In this document: piece by piece, positions 26,356-35,015 of the stretch | How positions within the stretch are numbered: the first letter of the stretch is position 1 | How the letters are laid out: every line of letters begins with the position of its first letter | Source: Pirellulaceae bacterium | GTDB taxonomy: Bacteria; Planctomycetota; Planctomycetia; Pirellulales; Pirellulaceae | Length of the DNA: 64,000 nt | Assembly (NCBI GenBank): GCA_019636385.1 | Contig: JAHBXT010000005.1 | Location: 151,925-215,924 of the forward strand | Reading direction: 5' to 3' | Position numbers and translations under genes: made by a program | The notes under the pieces: generated by a model | The model's input: the letters and a program-made list of their open reading frames with translations, nothing else | Told to the model about the DNA's origin: nothing | Database searches by the model: none

Positions 26356-27357
26356 ATGACGATGAAGCAGTTTTGTGTATGTGGTTTGGGCAATGCGATT
26401 GTCGATATTTTCTTGGACTTGGGTGAAGCAGAATTCCAGTCGTTGGGGTTTGAACGCGGAACGATGCGGTTGGTCGACAAGCAGGACCAAGATCAATTGC
26501 TGTCGCGTTTCCACGACGGCCGGCACGATCTGGTACTGGTCAGCGGTGGATCGGTGGCCAATTCAGTCATCGCCGTTTCGCAACTGGGCGGTAAGTCCGC
26601 ATTCATCGGCTGCGTGGGCGATGACCGCTATGGTTTGCACTACGTCGAGGAATTCCAGCAATTGCAAATCGACATGGGCAACCCGGTGTTGGTTGGCGAG
26701 TCGACTGGAACCTGCTTGGCCATCGTAACTCCTGAAGGTGAGCGCACGATGCGAACCTTTTTGGGAATCGCCAGTCATTTGTCCGACAAGCACGTTGATG
26801 AGCAACGCATTGCGGCTTCACAGTGGCTGTTTATCGAAGGCTACGTGTTTGCTAATCCGGACACGGGCCAACACGCGATTCGCAAGGCCATCCAAATCGC
26901 CAAGGCATCAGGCACCAAGGTGGCGCTGACTTGCTCGGACGGTTTTATTCCTGAAGTGTTCGGCGATGCATTTCGAGCGGCGCTCGAGCATTCTGATCTG
27001 CTGTTTTGCAACGCCGGAGAGGCCTTGTCGGTTACGGGAGCCAGTGACGTGCAGCAAGCCTTTGCGCGGCTGGGCGACATGGTGCCGGGGTGTGTGGTAA
27101 CCAACGGTCCCGACGGTGCGTACGTGCGTATGTCAGGTCAGACCGGGCACGCGCCGACCCAAGCCTGTGATCCCCGCGACCTAACCGGTGCAGGAGACAT
27201 GTTTGCCGGCTCGTTTTTATATGGCATCACCCACGGCTATCAACCGCTGGAAGCAGCCAAAGCAGCCAATGGTATGGCGCGGCGAGTGATCATGCAGGTT
27301 GGTGCTCGATTGCATGACGGCGTTCGCCATGCTTGGCAACAGGCTTTGGAGCAATAA
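26356..27357 (+). CDS. PfkB-family kinase, adenosine-kinase-like
   Basis: 333 residues. N-terminal GLGNAIVDI and SGGSVANS, central TPEGERTMRTFLG, and the C-terminal DLTGAGDMFAG signature with catalytic base Asp281. The segments TCLAIVTPEGERTM and the overall length match the sugar/nucleoside kinases annotated as adenosine kinase in many bacteria. It transfers phosphate from ATP to a sugar hydroxyl, probably adenosine, with ribokinase-like alternatives. AGAGG eight bases before the ATG at 26356 supports that start over the ATG at 26362. It stands alone on the plus strand, divergent from the YheT gene. Confidence 0.85.
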   Translation: MTMKQFCVCGLGNAIVDIFLDLGEAEFQSLGFERGTMRLVDKQDQDQLLSRFHDGRHDLVLVSGGSVANSVIAVSQLGGKSAFIGCVGDDRYGLHYVEEFQQLQIDMGNPVLVGESTGTCLAIVTPEGERTMRTFLGIASHLSDKHVDEQRIAASQWLFIEGYVFANPDTGQHAIRKAIQIAKASGTKVALTCSDGFIPEVFGDAFRAALEHSDLLFCNAGEALSVTGASDVQQAFARLGDMVPGCVVTNGPDGAYVRMSGQTGHAPTQACDPRDLTGAGDMFAGSFLYGITHGYQPLEAAKAANGMARRVIMQVGARLHDGVRHAWQQALEQ

Positions 27358-27523
27358 TTCCTAAATGCAACTACGCTCGCCAATGCGTGAAGAAGCGTTG
27401 AAAGACAATCTGCATCGATGCGCCTTGCGCGACGTTCGATGTAAGCGCTGATCAACCTCTGCAAATTGTTGGCGACAACAAGGTTGATCCGAACCTTAAT
27501 ACAGAATGGGAACTCAGTAACGG

Positions 27524-28522
27524 ATGTTACACCTTTTACGTCGCTACTGGTTCCTGGTCGCGCTGGCAGCGGCTGTGTTGATTGGGCTGCTGGGCCACGA
27601 GTGGTTGTTACCCGTTGCCAAGCTCTCGTGGCTGACGACCGGCATTGTCATGGTCGTGATGGCCATGATGACAGCCCCCGTCCCGATGGAGCTGGTGCGT
27701 CAAACTCTGGCGCGCCCCTGGCCGGCGGTATTGGCATCGCTGATCAATTTGGGCATCCTTCCAATTCTGGGATGGTGCGCCGCCTGGTGGTTGCCGAGCG
27801 ACTTGGCCGGCGGCCTGATCGTGGCGGCCTGTGTGCCATCGACCTTATCTTCGGCGGCAGTGATGACTCGCCAGGCCGGGGGCGACGATACAGTATGTAT
27901 CTTTGTCACGCTGCTGACCAACGTGTGCTGCGTGGTAGTCACGCCGTTGTGGCTGGTTGGTCTGTTGGGAGTCAACGTGCAACTGAATTTGGCAGATATG
28001 GTGCAAAACCTGTGTTTAGTCGTGCTCTTGCCAATTGCGGTAGTGCAAATCACGCGTTGGCAATCGGCCGCGTTCAGTGACTGGGCCAGTCGCTCGGCGA
28101 TGCGATTATCGTTTGCCTGTCAGATTGGCATCTTGAGTATGGTCCTGCTGGGATCGGTCCAAATGGGCTCGCGCTGGCAAGATCAAGCTCAGCAACTTGG
28201 TGGCGATCTATCCAGCGTGGCCAACGTATGGACGATAGCGGCCGTGGTACTGTTAGGACTACTCATTCACCTGACAGCGCTGGTAGTCGGGTGGTACACA
28301 TCTCGACTGACTGGGATCGACGATCCACAGTGCAAAGCGGTCAGTTTTTCCGGCAGTCAGAAGACCTTGATGGTTGGATTAAACTTGGCAATTCAATGTG
28401 GTGTCAACATTCTACCCATGATCACCTATCACGTTTTCCAGCTCCTGTTCGATGCCGTCATCGCCCAGCGCTGGGGCCGCCGCGACCAGCACAAGAATTC
28501 TGCACTGTCCAAAGTTCATTGA
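27524..28522 (+). CDS. Bile acid:sodium symporter-family transporter (SBF-like)
   Basis: 332 residues with eight to ten hydrophobic helices starting at residue 8. The conserved crossing region reads CVPSTLSSAAVMTRQAGGDD, and the second repeat has SGSQKTLMVGL, the two discontinuous-helix motifs of the SBF/BASS fold (PF13593-like). It would move an organic anion with sodium across the inner membrane; the substrate cannot be told from sequence. The N-in start (LLRRYWFL) agrees with the positive-inside rule. No obvious operon partner; the next gene starts 265 bases downstream. Confidence 0.85.
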   Translation: MLHLLRRYWFLVALAAAVLIGLLGHEWLLPVAKLSWLTTGIVMVVMAMMTAPVPMELVRQTLARPWPAVLASLINLGILPILGWCAAWWLPSDLAGGLIVAACVPSTLSSAAVMTRQAGGDDTVCIFVTLLTNVCCVVVTPLWLVGLLGVNVQLNLADMVQNLCLVVLLPIAVVQITRWQSAAFSDWASRSAMRLSFACQIGILSMVLLGSVQMGSRWQDQAQQLGGDLSSVANVWTIAAVVLLGLLIHLTALVVGWYTSRLTGIDDPQCKAVSFSGSQKTLMVGLNLAIQCGVNILPMITYHVFQLLFDAVIAQRWGRRDQHKNSALSKVH

Positions 28523-28787
28523 TGCGCCAGCCTGGCGAACTCAAACTCTCCAAGGCACAAAGCTCAGCCGGGATGTTTGGGGTGTGGTTCGAGTTTGGAT
28601 AAACGGATCGCGTAACTGCTGTATTTCAAATAGCTTATGATACAACCGCCGCCCGTTCGGGTGCCCCAAATTCAACTGTAGTAGGGGCCAATCACCTTCC
28701 GCTTAGCGGCCCTGATCGCTAAATTGTCTCAGGCGAAATTACGCAGTTTAGCTAATGATTGAGTGCAACTTTCAGGATTGCGATTTC

Positions 28788-29783
28788 ATGATGGTACGTC
28801 GGATGTTGGTCGTATTAGGATTGATCGGACTGACTGTGCTTACCAGCGACGGGCTGTCAGGCCAGGAGTGGGTCAGGAGCATGTTCCAGGACACTTCGCA
28901 TGACTTTGGCATCGTGCCCCGTGGCGCGGACGCAGTTTTCGAATTCAAGTTTACTAACAAGTACGAAGAAGATGTGCACGTTGCAGCTGTCCGCAGCAGT
29001 TGCGGTTGCACGATCCCGAGAATCAAGAAGGCGGACGTCAAGACCTACGAGGAAAGCGCGATCGTCTGCGAGTACAATACCAAGTCATTCATCGGTCCCA
29101 AGGCAGCCGTGGTGACCGTGGTGTTTTCTAAGCCGTACTACGGCGAGATGCAGCTCAATATCAAAGGCAATATCCGCTCCGATATCGATACCGACCCGGG
29201 CATGATTGACTTTGGTGAAGTGGACCGCGGGACATCACGGACCACGCAGGTCAAAATCAGCTATGCGGGCAGGAACTTGTGGGAAATCATGGATGTCCGT
29301 TCGGCCAACCAGAACTTGGGTGTGGCCATCGAACGCACCAGCCAACCTGGAAAGATTTCCTACATCATGAATGTGCGGCTCAAGGATACCGCCCCAGCCG
29401 GCGAGTTCCTCGATAACATTATTCTGGTGACTAATGAGCCCAAGTACAATTTGGTGACCATTCCGGTGCGTGGAGCGATTCTGCCGCCGCTCGTCTTGCC
29501 CATGCGCGTGGACCTCGGAACCATCAAGGCGGGCGAACAGGGCAAATCGTTCATTGTGGCTCGCAGCAAGACACCGTTTGAAGTGCGAAGCATCGAATGC
29601 AAAGATGAACGTTTCGTATTCAAGTTGCCTGAGGGTAAGAAAGATAAGCATGTAATTCCGTTTGAATTTAACAGCGGAGATCAGGTCGGCGCGGTGCGGC
29701 AAACAATCAAGCTTCAGACAGATTTAAGCGAAGATGGCGAAGGTACTACCGTTATTTTGGTAAACGTAGCGGAAAAGGGATAG
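28788..29783 (+). CDS. Exported DUF1573 protein
   Basis: 331 residues from the ATG at 28788 (an ATG follows at 28791; the frame reaches back to 28755). A Sec signal (RRMLVVLGLIGLTVLTS, cleavage near SGQE) is followed by a DUF1573 immunoglobulin-like domain with the family hallmark HDFGIVPRG, FKFTN and SSCGCT. The rest (about 120-330) contains two more beta-rich Ig-like repeats (IDFGEVDRG and VDLGTIKAGE are repeat starts of the same kind). DUF1573 proteins are common in planctomycetes and Bacteroidetes and probably serve as extracytoplasmic binding or assembly modules. The 43-base gap to lipA is short, but no functional link is evident. Confidence 0.85.
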   Translation: MMVRRMLVVLGLIGLTVLTSDGLSGQEWVRSMFQDTSHDFGIVPRGADAVFEFKFTNKYEEDVHVAAVRSSCGCTIPRIKKADVKTYEESAIVCEYNTKSFIGPKAAVVTVVFSKPYYGEMQLNIKGNIRSDIDTDPGMIDFGEVDRGTSRTTQVKISYAGRNLWEIMDVRSANQNLGVAIERTSQPGKISYIMNVRLKDTAPAGEFLDNIILVTNEPKYNLVTIPVRGAILPPLVLPMRVDLGTIKAGEQGKSFIVARSKTPFEVRSIECKDERFVFKLPEGKKDKHVIPFEFNSGDQVGAVRQTIKLQTDLSEDGEGTTVILVNVAEKG

Positions 29784-29826
29784 CAACTGCCCTTCGTTGG
29801 CTCCACTGAGAGACGAGAAAATCCGG

Positions 29827-30744
29827 ATGGCCATTGAATTACCCGTAGTTGGCGCGCCGCCGAATGCTGATGCGCAGGTTGGAGCATTGCGGCCGTCTGC
29901 CAAGCGTCTGCCACCGTGGCTGCGTCGCGAGTTGCCGCGCGGTGATGCGAATCACTTTACCAATCAGCTGCTACGTGAATTGCAGTTGGAGACGGTGTGT
30001 GAAAATGCCAAGTGTCCCAATCGGATGGAGTGTTTTTCGCACAAGACGGCCACATTTATGATCATGGGCAATGTCTGCACGCGGCCTTGTGGATTTTGTG
30101 CAGTTTCTCGCGGCAAGCCCGAGCAATTAGCCGCCGATGAGCCGCAGCGCGTGGCAGAAGCCGCTGCTCGATTGGGACTCAAGCATGTGGTCATTACTTC
30201 GGTGACACGCGATGATCTGGCCGATGGCGGTGGCGAGCACTTCTATCAAGCGGTACTGGCGGTGCGCCAGCGGACCGGAGCAACCATTGAGGTTTTGACG
30301 CCAGACTTTGTACGTCAACGCTCGGGGCTGGATCGTGTTATCGAGTCGGTTCCAGAGGTGTTTAATCACAATATGGAAACGGTTCCCAGATTGTATCGCC
30401 AGGTGCGCGGCCCGCGCAGTGATTACGCCTGGACTCTGGAACTGCTACGTCGCGTCAAGCAGCTCAATGCTGCGATCAAGACCAAGAGCGGCCTAATGTT
30501 GGGGTTGGGTGAGACACACGACGAACTACTGGAATGCTTGGCCGATTTGCGTCGCCAGCGGTGCGATTTTTTGACGATGGGGCAATATCTGCAACCAGGG
30601 CCAAAGTATCTGCCGGTCCAGCGGTTCGTGCCGCCAGATGAATTTGAATATCTAGGCGAGATTGCTCGCAAAATGGGTTTTTCCAAAGTCGCAAGTGGGC
30701 CGTTTGTACGCTCCAGCTATCATGCCCGCGATATGGCGAATTGA
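29827..30744 (+). CDS. lipA: Lipoyl synthase
   Basis: 305 residues from the ATG at 29827 (the open frame begins at an upstream TTG). Both iron-sulfur clusters are readable: auxiliary cluster Cys58-x4-Cys63-x5-Cys69 and radical-SAM Cys84-x3-Cys88-x2-Cys91 (CTRPCGFC). VTSVTRDDLADGG, NHNMETVP and the C-terminal RSSYHA serine motif are also family marks. It inserts two sulfurs into octanoyl groups on the H protein and 2-oxoacid dehydrogenase E2 subunits. Length is normal. lipB is not next to it. Confidence 0.97.
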   Translation: MAIELPVVGAPPNADAQVGALRPSAKRLPPWLRRELPRGDANHFTNQLLRELQLETVCENAKCPNRMECFSHKTATFMIMGNVCTRPCGFCAVSRGKPEQLAADEPQRVAEAAARLGLKHVVITSVTRDDLADGGGEHFYQAVLAVRQRTGATIEVLTPDFVRQRSGLDRVIESVPEVFNHNMETVPRLYRQVRGPRSDYAWTLELLRRVKQLNAAIKTKSGLMLGLGETHDELLECLADLRRQRCDFLTMGQYLQPGPKYLPVQRFVPPDEFEYLGEIARKMGFSKVASGPFVRSSYHARDMAN

Positions 30745-30811
30745 ATTGGCTTGCCGCTGGCAGAGATAAGCTCGGGTTTGCAGAATTTCCTTGCCAACGG
30801 TGACTCTGCAT

Positions 30812-30841
30812 CCTGTTCGCAGGGCGAACAGGGATTATTTT
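30812..30841 (+). terminator. Terminator after lipA
   Basis: CCTGTTCGC (30812-30820) and GCGAACAGG (30824-30832) form a perfect 9-pair stem with a 3-base loop, followed by GATTATTTT. It lies 68 bases after the lipA stop and before the esterase gene. Confidence 0.6.
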
Positions 30842-30916
30842 CTGGTAGAATTTGCCCGCCGCAGTCTCGTGGCTTGCACAGAATTGTAAATTTCTTTTTG
30901 GCGAGTATAGTCCACC

Positions 30917-31732
30917 ATGAACCGCATTGCTTTGGCATGTTGTGTGATCTTCGGTCATTGTTTCTCATGGGCGCATGGCGAGACGGACGCTAAGCATAGT
31001 CCGGATACCCAGAAAATGTTTGAATCGCATCAGCATACCAGCTCGGATGGGCAGGCGTTGAACTATCGGTTAATGCGGCCGCAACAGGTCGAAGGGAATC
31101 AGAAGTATCCCCTCGTCATTTTTCTGCACGGGGCTGGGGAGCGTGGTGACGACAATCAGGCTCAGTTGAAGCATGGAATGCCTGAATTGTGCAAGGCTGA
31201 GCGGCGAGCCGCCTGGCCGTGTTACGTTTTGGCTCCACAATGTCCGCGCAACCAAAAATGGGCTGACGTTAATTTTCTACAAGGTGATGTAAAGCTGCCA
31301 GAGCGCATCAGCCGTAGCTTGGAGTTGACCTTGGAGGTAGTGGACAAGTTATTGCGGGAGGCGGCTATCGACGCGGATCGCATTTATATTACGGGACTGT
31401 CGATGGGCGGGTTTGGAACGTGGGATGCCTTAGTGCGGCGCCCCAATTTTTTTGCGGCCGCCATGCCGATTTGTGGCGGTGGAGATCCAGCCACAGCGGC
31501 CGCCATCCAGCATATTCCCGTCGCTTGTTTTCACGGTGCCGATGACCGCATCGTGACGCCCGAAAAGTCGCAACGAATCATCGAAGCGTTGCGAAAGCTA
31601 GGTGCCCAGCCGACGTATGTCGAATATCCCGGGGTGGCCCACAATAGTTGGGAGCAGGCCTACAGCAACGACGACAACTGGAAGTGGTTATTCAGCCAGC
31701 GACGTCCGCGCGGCGTACCAGCCAGCAATTAG
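30917..31732 (+). CDS. Exported alpha/beta hydrolase (carboxylesterase/phospholipase-like)
   Basis: 271 residues with a short Sec-type start (MNRIALACCVIFGHCFSWAHG). The hydrolase fold is clear: LVIFLHGAGERGDDN for the oxyanion region, nucleophile Ser162 in GLSMGGFGTWD, the acid in HGADDRIV and a His in GVAHNSWEQAY. This matches the small secreted esterases common in planctomycetes, related to the dienelactone-hydrolase and phospholipase/carboxylesterase families. The substrate is probably an ester or acetylated sugar outside the cytoplasm. It follows the lipA terminator and forms its own unit. Confidence 0.85.
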   Translation: MNRIALACCVIFGHCFSWAHGETDAKHSPDTQKMFESHQHTSSDGQALNYRLMRPQQVEGNQKYPLVIFLHGAGERGDDNQAQLKHGMPELCKAERRAAWPCYVLAPQCPRNQKWADVNFLQGDVKLPERISRSLELTLEVVDKLLREAAIDADRIYITGLSMGGFGTWDALVRRPNFFAAAMPICGGGDPATAAAIQHIPVACFHGADDRIVTPEKSQRIIEALRKLGAQPTYVEYPGVAHNSWEQAYSNDDNWKWLFSQRRPRGVPASN

Positions 31733-31922
31733 GTGAAGGCAGCCTCACTGCGCAATTAGTTTTGGTACCCAATGAGGTTTCGCTGCCCAATGAGGCATGG
31801 TTGTGCCTTGCTTGGCCGCAGTTCCGCCAATCGCCGCCACGGACCGACTAAGCTAGCTGGATTGTACTATGGCAGCGATCAAACTCTGATGTCTACGCCG
31901 CAGTGCGTGGAGCGAGTTCGAA

Positions 31923-32162
31923 TTAAGCTTCTTGAGCCTTTTCGATGAAGTCGATGGCTTCCCCAACGCGCTGGATTTTTTCGGCAGATTCTTCGGGAAT
32001 GCTGATGTTGAACTCCTCTTCAAGCTCCATCACCAATTCAACGGTATCAAGTGAATCAGCTCCCAGATCGTTCACAAAGTGGGTCTCGCGGGTGATTTTG
32101 TCTTTTTCGACGCCCAACTGATCGGCCACGATGTCGATCACGCGCTGCTCTATGGATGCCAT
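31923..32162 (-). CDS. acpP: Acyl carrier protein
   Basis: 79 residues, acidic and helical, with the phosphopantetheine attachment motif DSLD (Ser37) and the typical VEKDKITRETHFVNDLGADS run-up. It carries growing acyl chains as thioesters for fatty-acid synthesis. Normal length. Last gene of the rpmF-fabD-fabG-acpP cluster; the 237-base gap after fabG suggests that it has its own promoter, as abundant ACP often does. Confidence 0.97.
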   Translation of the reverse strand: MASIEQRVIDIVADQLGVEKDKITRETHFVNDLGADSLDTVELVMELEEEFNISIPEESAEKIQRVGEAIDFIEKAQEA

Positions 32163-32399
32163 CTGTGAATCGCTCCCAATTCAAATGTGGATGGTAAAAT
32201 CTGCGTTGCAGAAAATTGTGGTAGGTTGCGGAAGTTACCGGATTTTAACAGATTCAGTCAAGTGAGCTAGGTGCTCGGCAGGGCCGTAACTGAATAGTTT
32301 TTTGGAGTTCAGGGTATCAGGAAACTGGAGTTTCCAGACCACAACTGGGTCGGAGACTGTGGCCAGCAAGTCGGCGGCTACACGGCAGCCGAGTAACTA
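32163..32399 (-). promoter_or_regulatory. Probable acpP promoter region
   Basis: Unlike the other gaps in the cluster, the fabG-acpP spacer is long (237 bases) and has no open frame. A separate promoter for acpP is expected here, but I cannot point to certain -35/-10 boxes. Confidence 0.3.
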
Positions 32400-33170
32400 T
32401 CAGCAGGTCATCCCACCGTCCACAGTGATTACTTGCCCGGTAATGTAGCTAGCGGCCGGACTGGCCAGGAACAGCACGGTACTGGCCACGTCATCCCCGG
32501 TCCCCAAGCGATTGGCTGGAATCCGCTTTTTCACCTCTTTCAACGTTTCGTCACCCAGTGCGCGGGTCATGTCGCTTTCGATAAAGCCTGGAGCGACCGC
32601 GTTGACCGTGACCTTTCGCTTGCCCAGTTCGCGGGCTAAGCTGCGCGTTAGTCCAATCATGCCGGCTTTGGACGCCGAGTAGTTCGTTTGTCCCGGATTA
32701 CCGATCAGCCCTGAAACGCTGGACATGTTGATGATTCGACCGTAGCGCGCCGACATCATCATTCGCGAGGCCGCGCGGCAGAACAGGAAGCAACTGGTTA
32801 GATTGGTTTGGATCACGTCGTCCCAAGCGTCGTCGGTCATTCGCGGAAGCAGGGTATCGCGCGTGATACCCGCGTTATTGACCAGGATATCCAGCTTGCC
32901 GTACTGATTTTCGATTTCGGCGAATAAAGCTTCAACGCTTTCGCGCGATGTCACATCGCATGATCGCACTTCTGCCTTGCCACCCAAAGCTTGGATTTCT
33001 GCAGCGGTTTCCGCCAGTTTATCCAGGCTGCGAGCGACGCAGATCACCGTGGCGCCGCATTGACCTAAACGAACTGCACAAGACTTGCCCAGGCCCTGCG
33101 AAGCCCCGGTTACCAAGGCGACTTGTCCAGTCAGATCGGCCGTCAGGCCAGTTTGTGTTGTGTCGCTCAT
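32400..33170 (-). CDS. fabG: 3-oxoacyl-[ACP] reductase
   Basis: 256 residues from the ATG at 33170 (the frame reaches a TTG at 33173). Short-chain dehydrogenase fold: NADPH-binding TGASQGLGK, NNAGITRD, the Ser in MSSVSGLIGNPGQ and the Y-x-x-x-K in NYSASKAGM, then VAPGFIESDMT and the C-terminal YITGQVITVDGGM of FabG. It reduces 3-oxoacyl-ACP to 3-hydroxyacyl-ACP in fatty-acid elongation. The neighbours fabD and acpP make the assignment to FabG proper, not a generic SDR, secure. Confidence 0.95.
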   Translation of the reverse strand: MSDTTQTGLTADLTGQVALVTGASQGLGKSCAVRLGQCGATVICVARSLDKLAETAAEIQALGGKAEVRSCDVTSRESVEALFAEIENQYGKLDILVNNAGITRDTLLPRMTDDAWDDVIQTNLTSCFLFCRAASRMMMSARYGRIINMSSVSGLIGNPGQTNYSASKAGMIGLTRSLARELGKRKVTVNAVAPGFIESDMTRALGDETLKEVKKRIPANRLGTGDDVASTVLFLASPAASYITGQVITVDGGMTC

Positions 33171-33253
33171 CAATGACTCCTTCTAAATTTCTGCGTAACA
33201 GTAAGTCCAATTTGGGGGGCGATTCAGCCAGCGTGGTGATGGGCCTGTCGAAC

Positions 33254-34171
33254 TTACAAGTTTTCGCCAAAGCATTCGCATGCAATCTTGCGGTTAACGC
33301 GCTTGACAGTGCCTGCCAGTACGCGACCGGCTCCGACTTCGATGAAGCTATCGACGCCGGCAGCGATCAATTCGACGAGCGACTGCTCCCATCGTACTGG
33401 AGCAACAAGTTGTTGAGGTAACAAGCTACTGAATTCTTCCGGTCGCAAATGCGGCTGACAGTCAACGTTCGAGTACACGGGAACACGCGTGGGACTGAAC
33501 GTAACCTGTCCGAGCGCTTCCCTGAGTCGCTCGGCGGCAGGCTGCATAATCGTGGTGTGAAATGCGCCGGCGACAGGCAAGCGAACGGCCTTCATCGCGC
33601 CGCGCTCGACGGCCAACTGTTCCGCCCGCTGCATGGCGTCTAAATGTCCCGAAATGGCGATGTTGCCCGGACATAGAAGGTTGGCAGGCTGTACAAAGCT
33701 CAGGTCGTTCCTGGAAGCTTGTTGACAGACCTCTCGCAGAATTTCCAGATCCAGACCCAGAATGCTGCTCATGCCACTGCTGGTTGCGTCAGCAGCGGCC
33801 TGCATGGCCTGGCCGCGAGCTCGTACCAACTTCAATCCATCTGTAAACGACATTCCGCCAGCGGCAGCGATCGCGGTGTACTCGCCTAGGCTCAATCCGG
33901 CAACCGCAACAACATCATCCCACAGTCCCTCGCGCTGGGATTGCAATTCTGCAAGCGCGGCCAGGCTGTGAACGTAAAGTGCTGGCTGGCAGAACTCGGT
34001 ACGATTGAGTTCTTCAGCAGGGCCGGCCTGGCATAGCCGAAGCAGATCCATTCCTAGAGTTTCAGCGGCTTGATCAAATAGCTGGCGGGCACTTGAGCTG
34101 TGCTTGGTCAGCTCGACTCCCATGCCGACCGCTTGAGCACCTTGGCCTGGAAACAAGATAGCAGTAGCCAA
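33254..34171 (-). CDS. fabD: Malonyl-CoA:ACP transacylase
   Basis: 305 residues. The start is a TTG at 34171: GGGAG stands about ten bases upstream, the sequence begins ATAILFPGQGAQ as FabD should, and the next ATG would remove this motif. The catalytic Ser is in AGLSLGEYTA and the His in VAGAFHT; the C-terminal SFIEVGAGRVLAG is standard. It loads malonyl groups on ACP. Second gene of the cluster, 161 bases after rpmF. Confidence 0.95.
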   Translation of the reverse strand: MATAILFPGQGAQAVGMGVELTKHSSSARQLFDQAAETLGMDLLRLCQAGPAEELNRTEFCQPALYVHSLAALAELQSQREGLWDDVVAVAGLSLGEYTAIAAAGGMSFTDGLKLVRARGQAMQAAADATSSGMSSILGLDLEILREVCQQASRNDLSFVQPANLLCPGNIAISGHLDAMQRAEQLAVERGAMKAVRLPVAGAFHTTIMQPAAERLREALGQVTFSPTRVPVYSNVDCQPHLRPEEFSSLLPQQLVAPVRWEQSLVELIAAGVDSFIEVGAGRVLAGTVKRVNRKIACECFGENL

Positions 34172-34332
34172 ACTAGTTCACTCCCTGCAAACTCGGATTT
34201 CCACAACGGGAATCCGGTGGATCAATGAATTGGTTCTGATTCGCCAGGCAAAAAAATGGGACGGTGCCAATCGGCATCGTCCCAAGCTGTATTAACAGGT
34301 CGCGTGATACGACGAATGCAGTTGCCGCCGCG

Positions 34333-34518
34333 CTAAGCCTCGTCGCTCATCTCCACAACTGCCCGTCCCATGTAATGCCCGCACTTCGGGCACACGACAT
34401 GCGATGGAATGTTGGTATTGCAGTTGGAGCAATATGCGGTTTGCTTTGGCGTGAGGTTGTGGTGCGAACGTCGCTTGCCAGAACGCGAATTAGAATGTTT
34501 TCTCTTTGGTACAGCCAT
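34333..34518 (-). CDS. rpmF: 50S ribosomal protein L32
   Basis: 61 residues: MAVPKRKHSNSRSGKRR start, basic N-terminal half and a zinc ribbon Cys30-x2-Cys33 with Cys43-x2-Cys46. This is the zinc-binding (C+) form of L32. It lies in front of fatty-acid genes, the arrangement seen in many bacteria, but plsX and fabH, which usually stand between rpmF and fabD, are missing here. Confidence 0.97.
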   Translation of the reverse strand: MAVPKRKHSNSRSGKRRSHHNLTPKQTAYCSNCNTNIPSHVVCPKCGHYMGRAVVEMSDEA

Positions 34519-35015
34519 CTTCCGAACTCAACAATTCTCAAGGGCTTAGGACAATAACCTGAGGGGCACTCGGGCCGTCAAACAGGCACAGCAAAATAAA
34601 CTTAGCCCCTCGACCTGTCAACCCAAAATGGGTACCGCACAAGGCTTGCGCGATTATTCAATGTAGCCATTGATGGCGTAATGGCAATGCGCCACTACGA
34701 AGCGACACCCCTCCAAAGGTGGTGGGTTGATAAGGGCGAAAAACGCCAACCACTGCCCAACAGGCTGTCAAGTGCCGGATTCGGCAGTCGCTGGTTAGGA
34801 ACGCAGGTTATCGGCATAGGCTGGCCAACCACTACAGGTGTACATCAGTGGCCCCCGGCAATGCTCGGCTACACTAATTTCTCACCAAACCACCGACAAT
34901 TTAGGGAACACCGGTAGTCTCCAAGGCAACTTCTCTCCTAAACTATCTGCAGACATAGTTGGAGCTTGCCCACTGGCTAAAGCGGGCGGGATTTTTCTAC
35001 GAGCGATCGCCTGTC
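34519..35015. other. Divergent intergenic region, no gene seen
   Basis: About 500 bases between rpmF and the 35016 gene. It must contain the promoter of the rpmF-fab cluster and that of the rightward gene. I see GC-rich imperfect repeats but no ribosome site followed by a credible open frame, and no tRNA. Confidence 0.4.

Noticed and set aside
27466..28080. 204-codon plus-strand frame
   Set aside because: Out-of-frame overlap of the SBF-like transporter; composition of a shadow frame.
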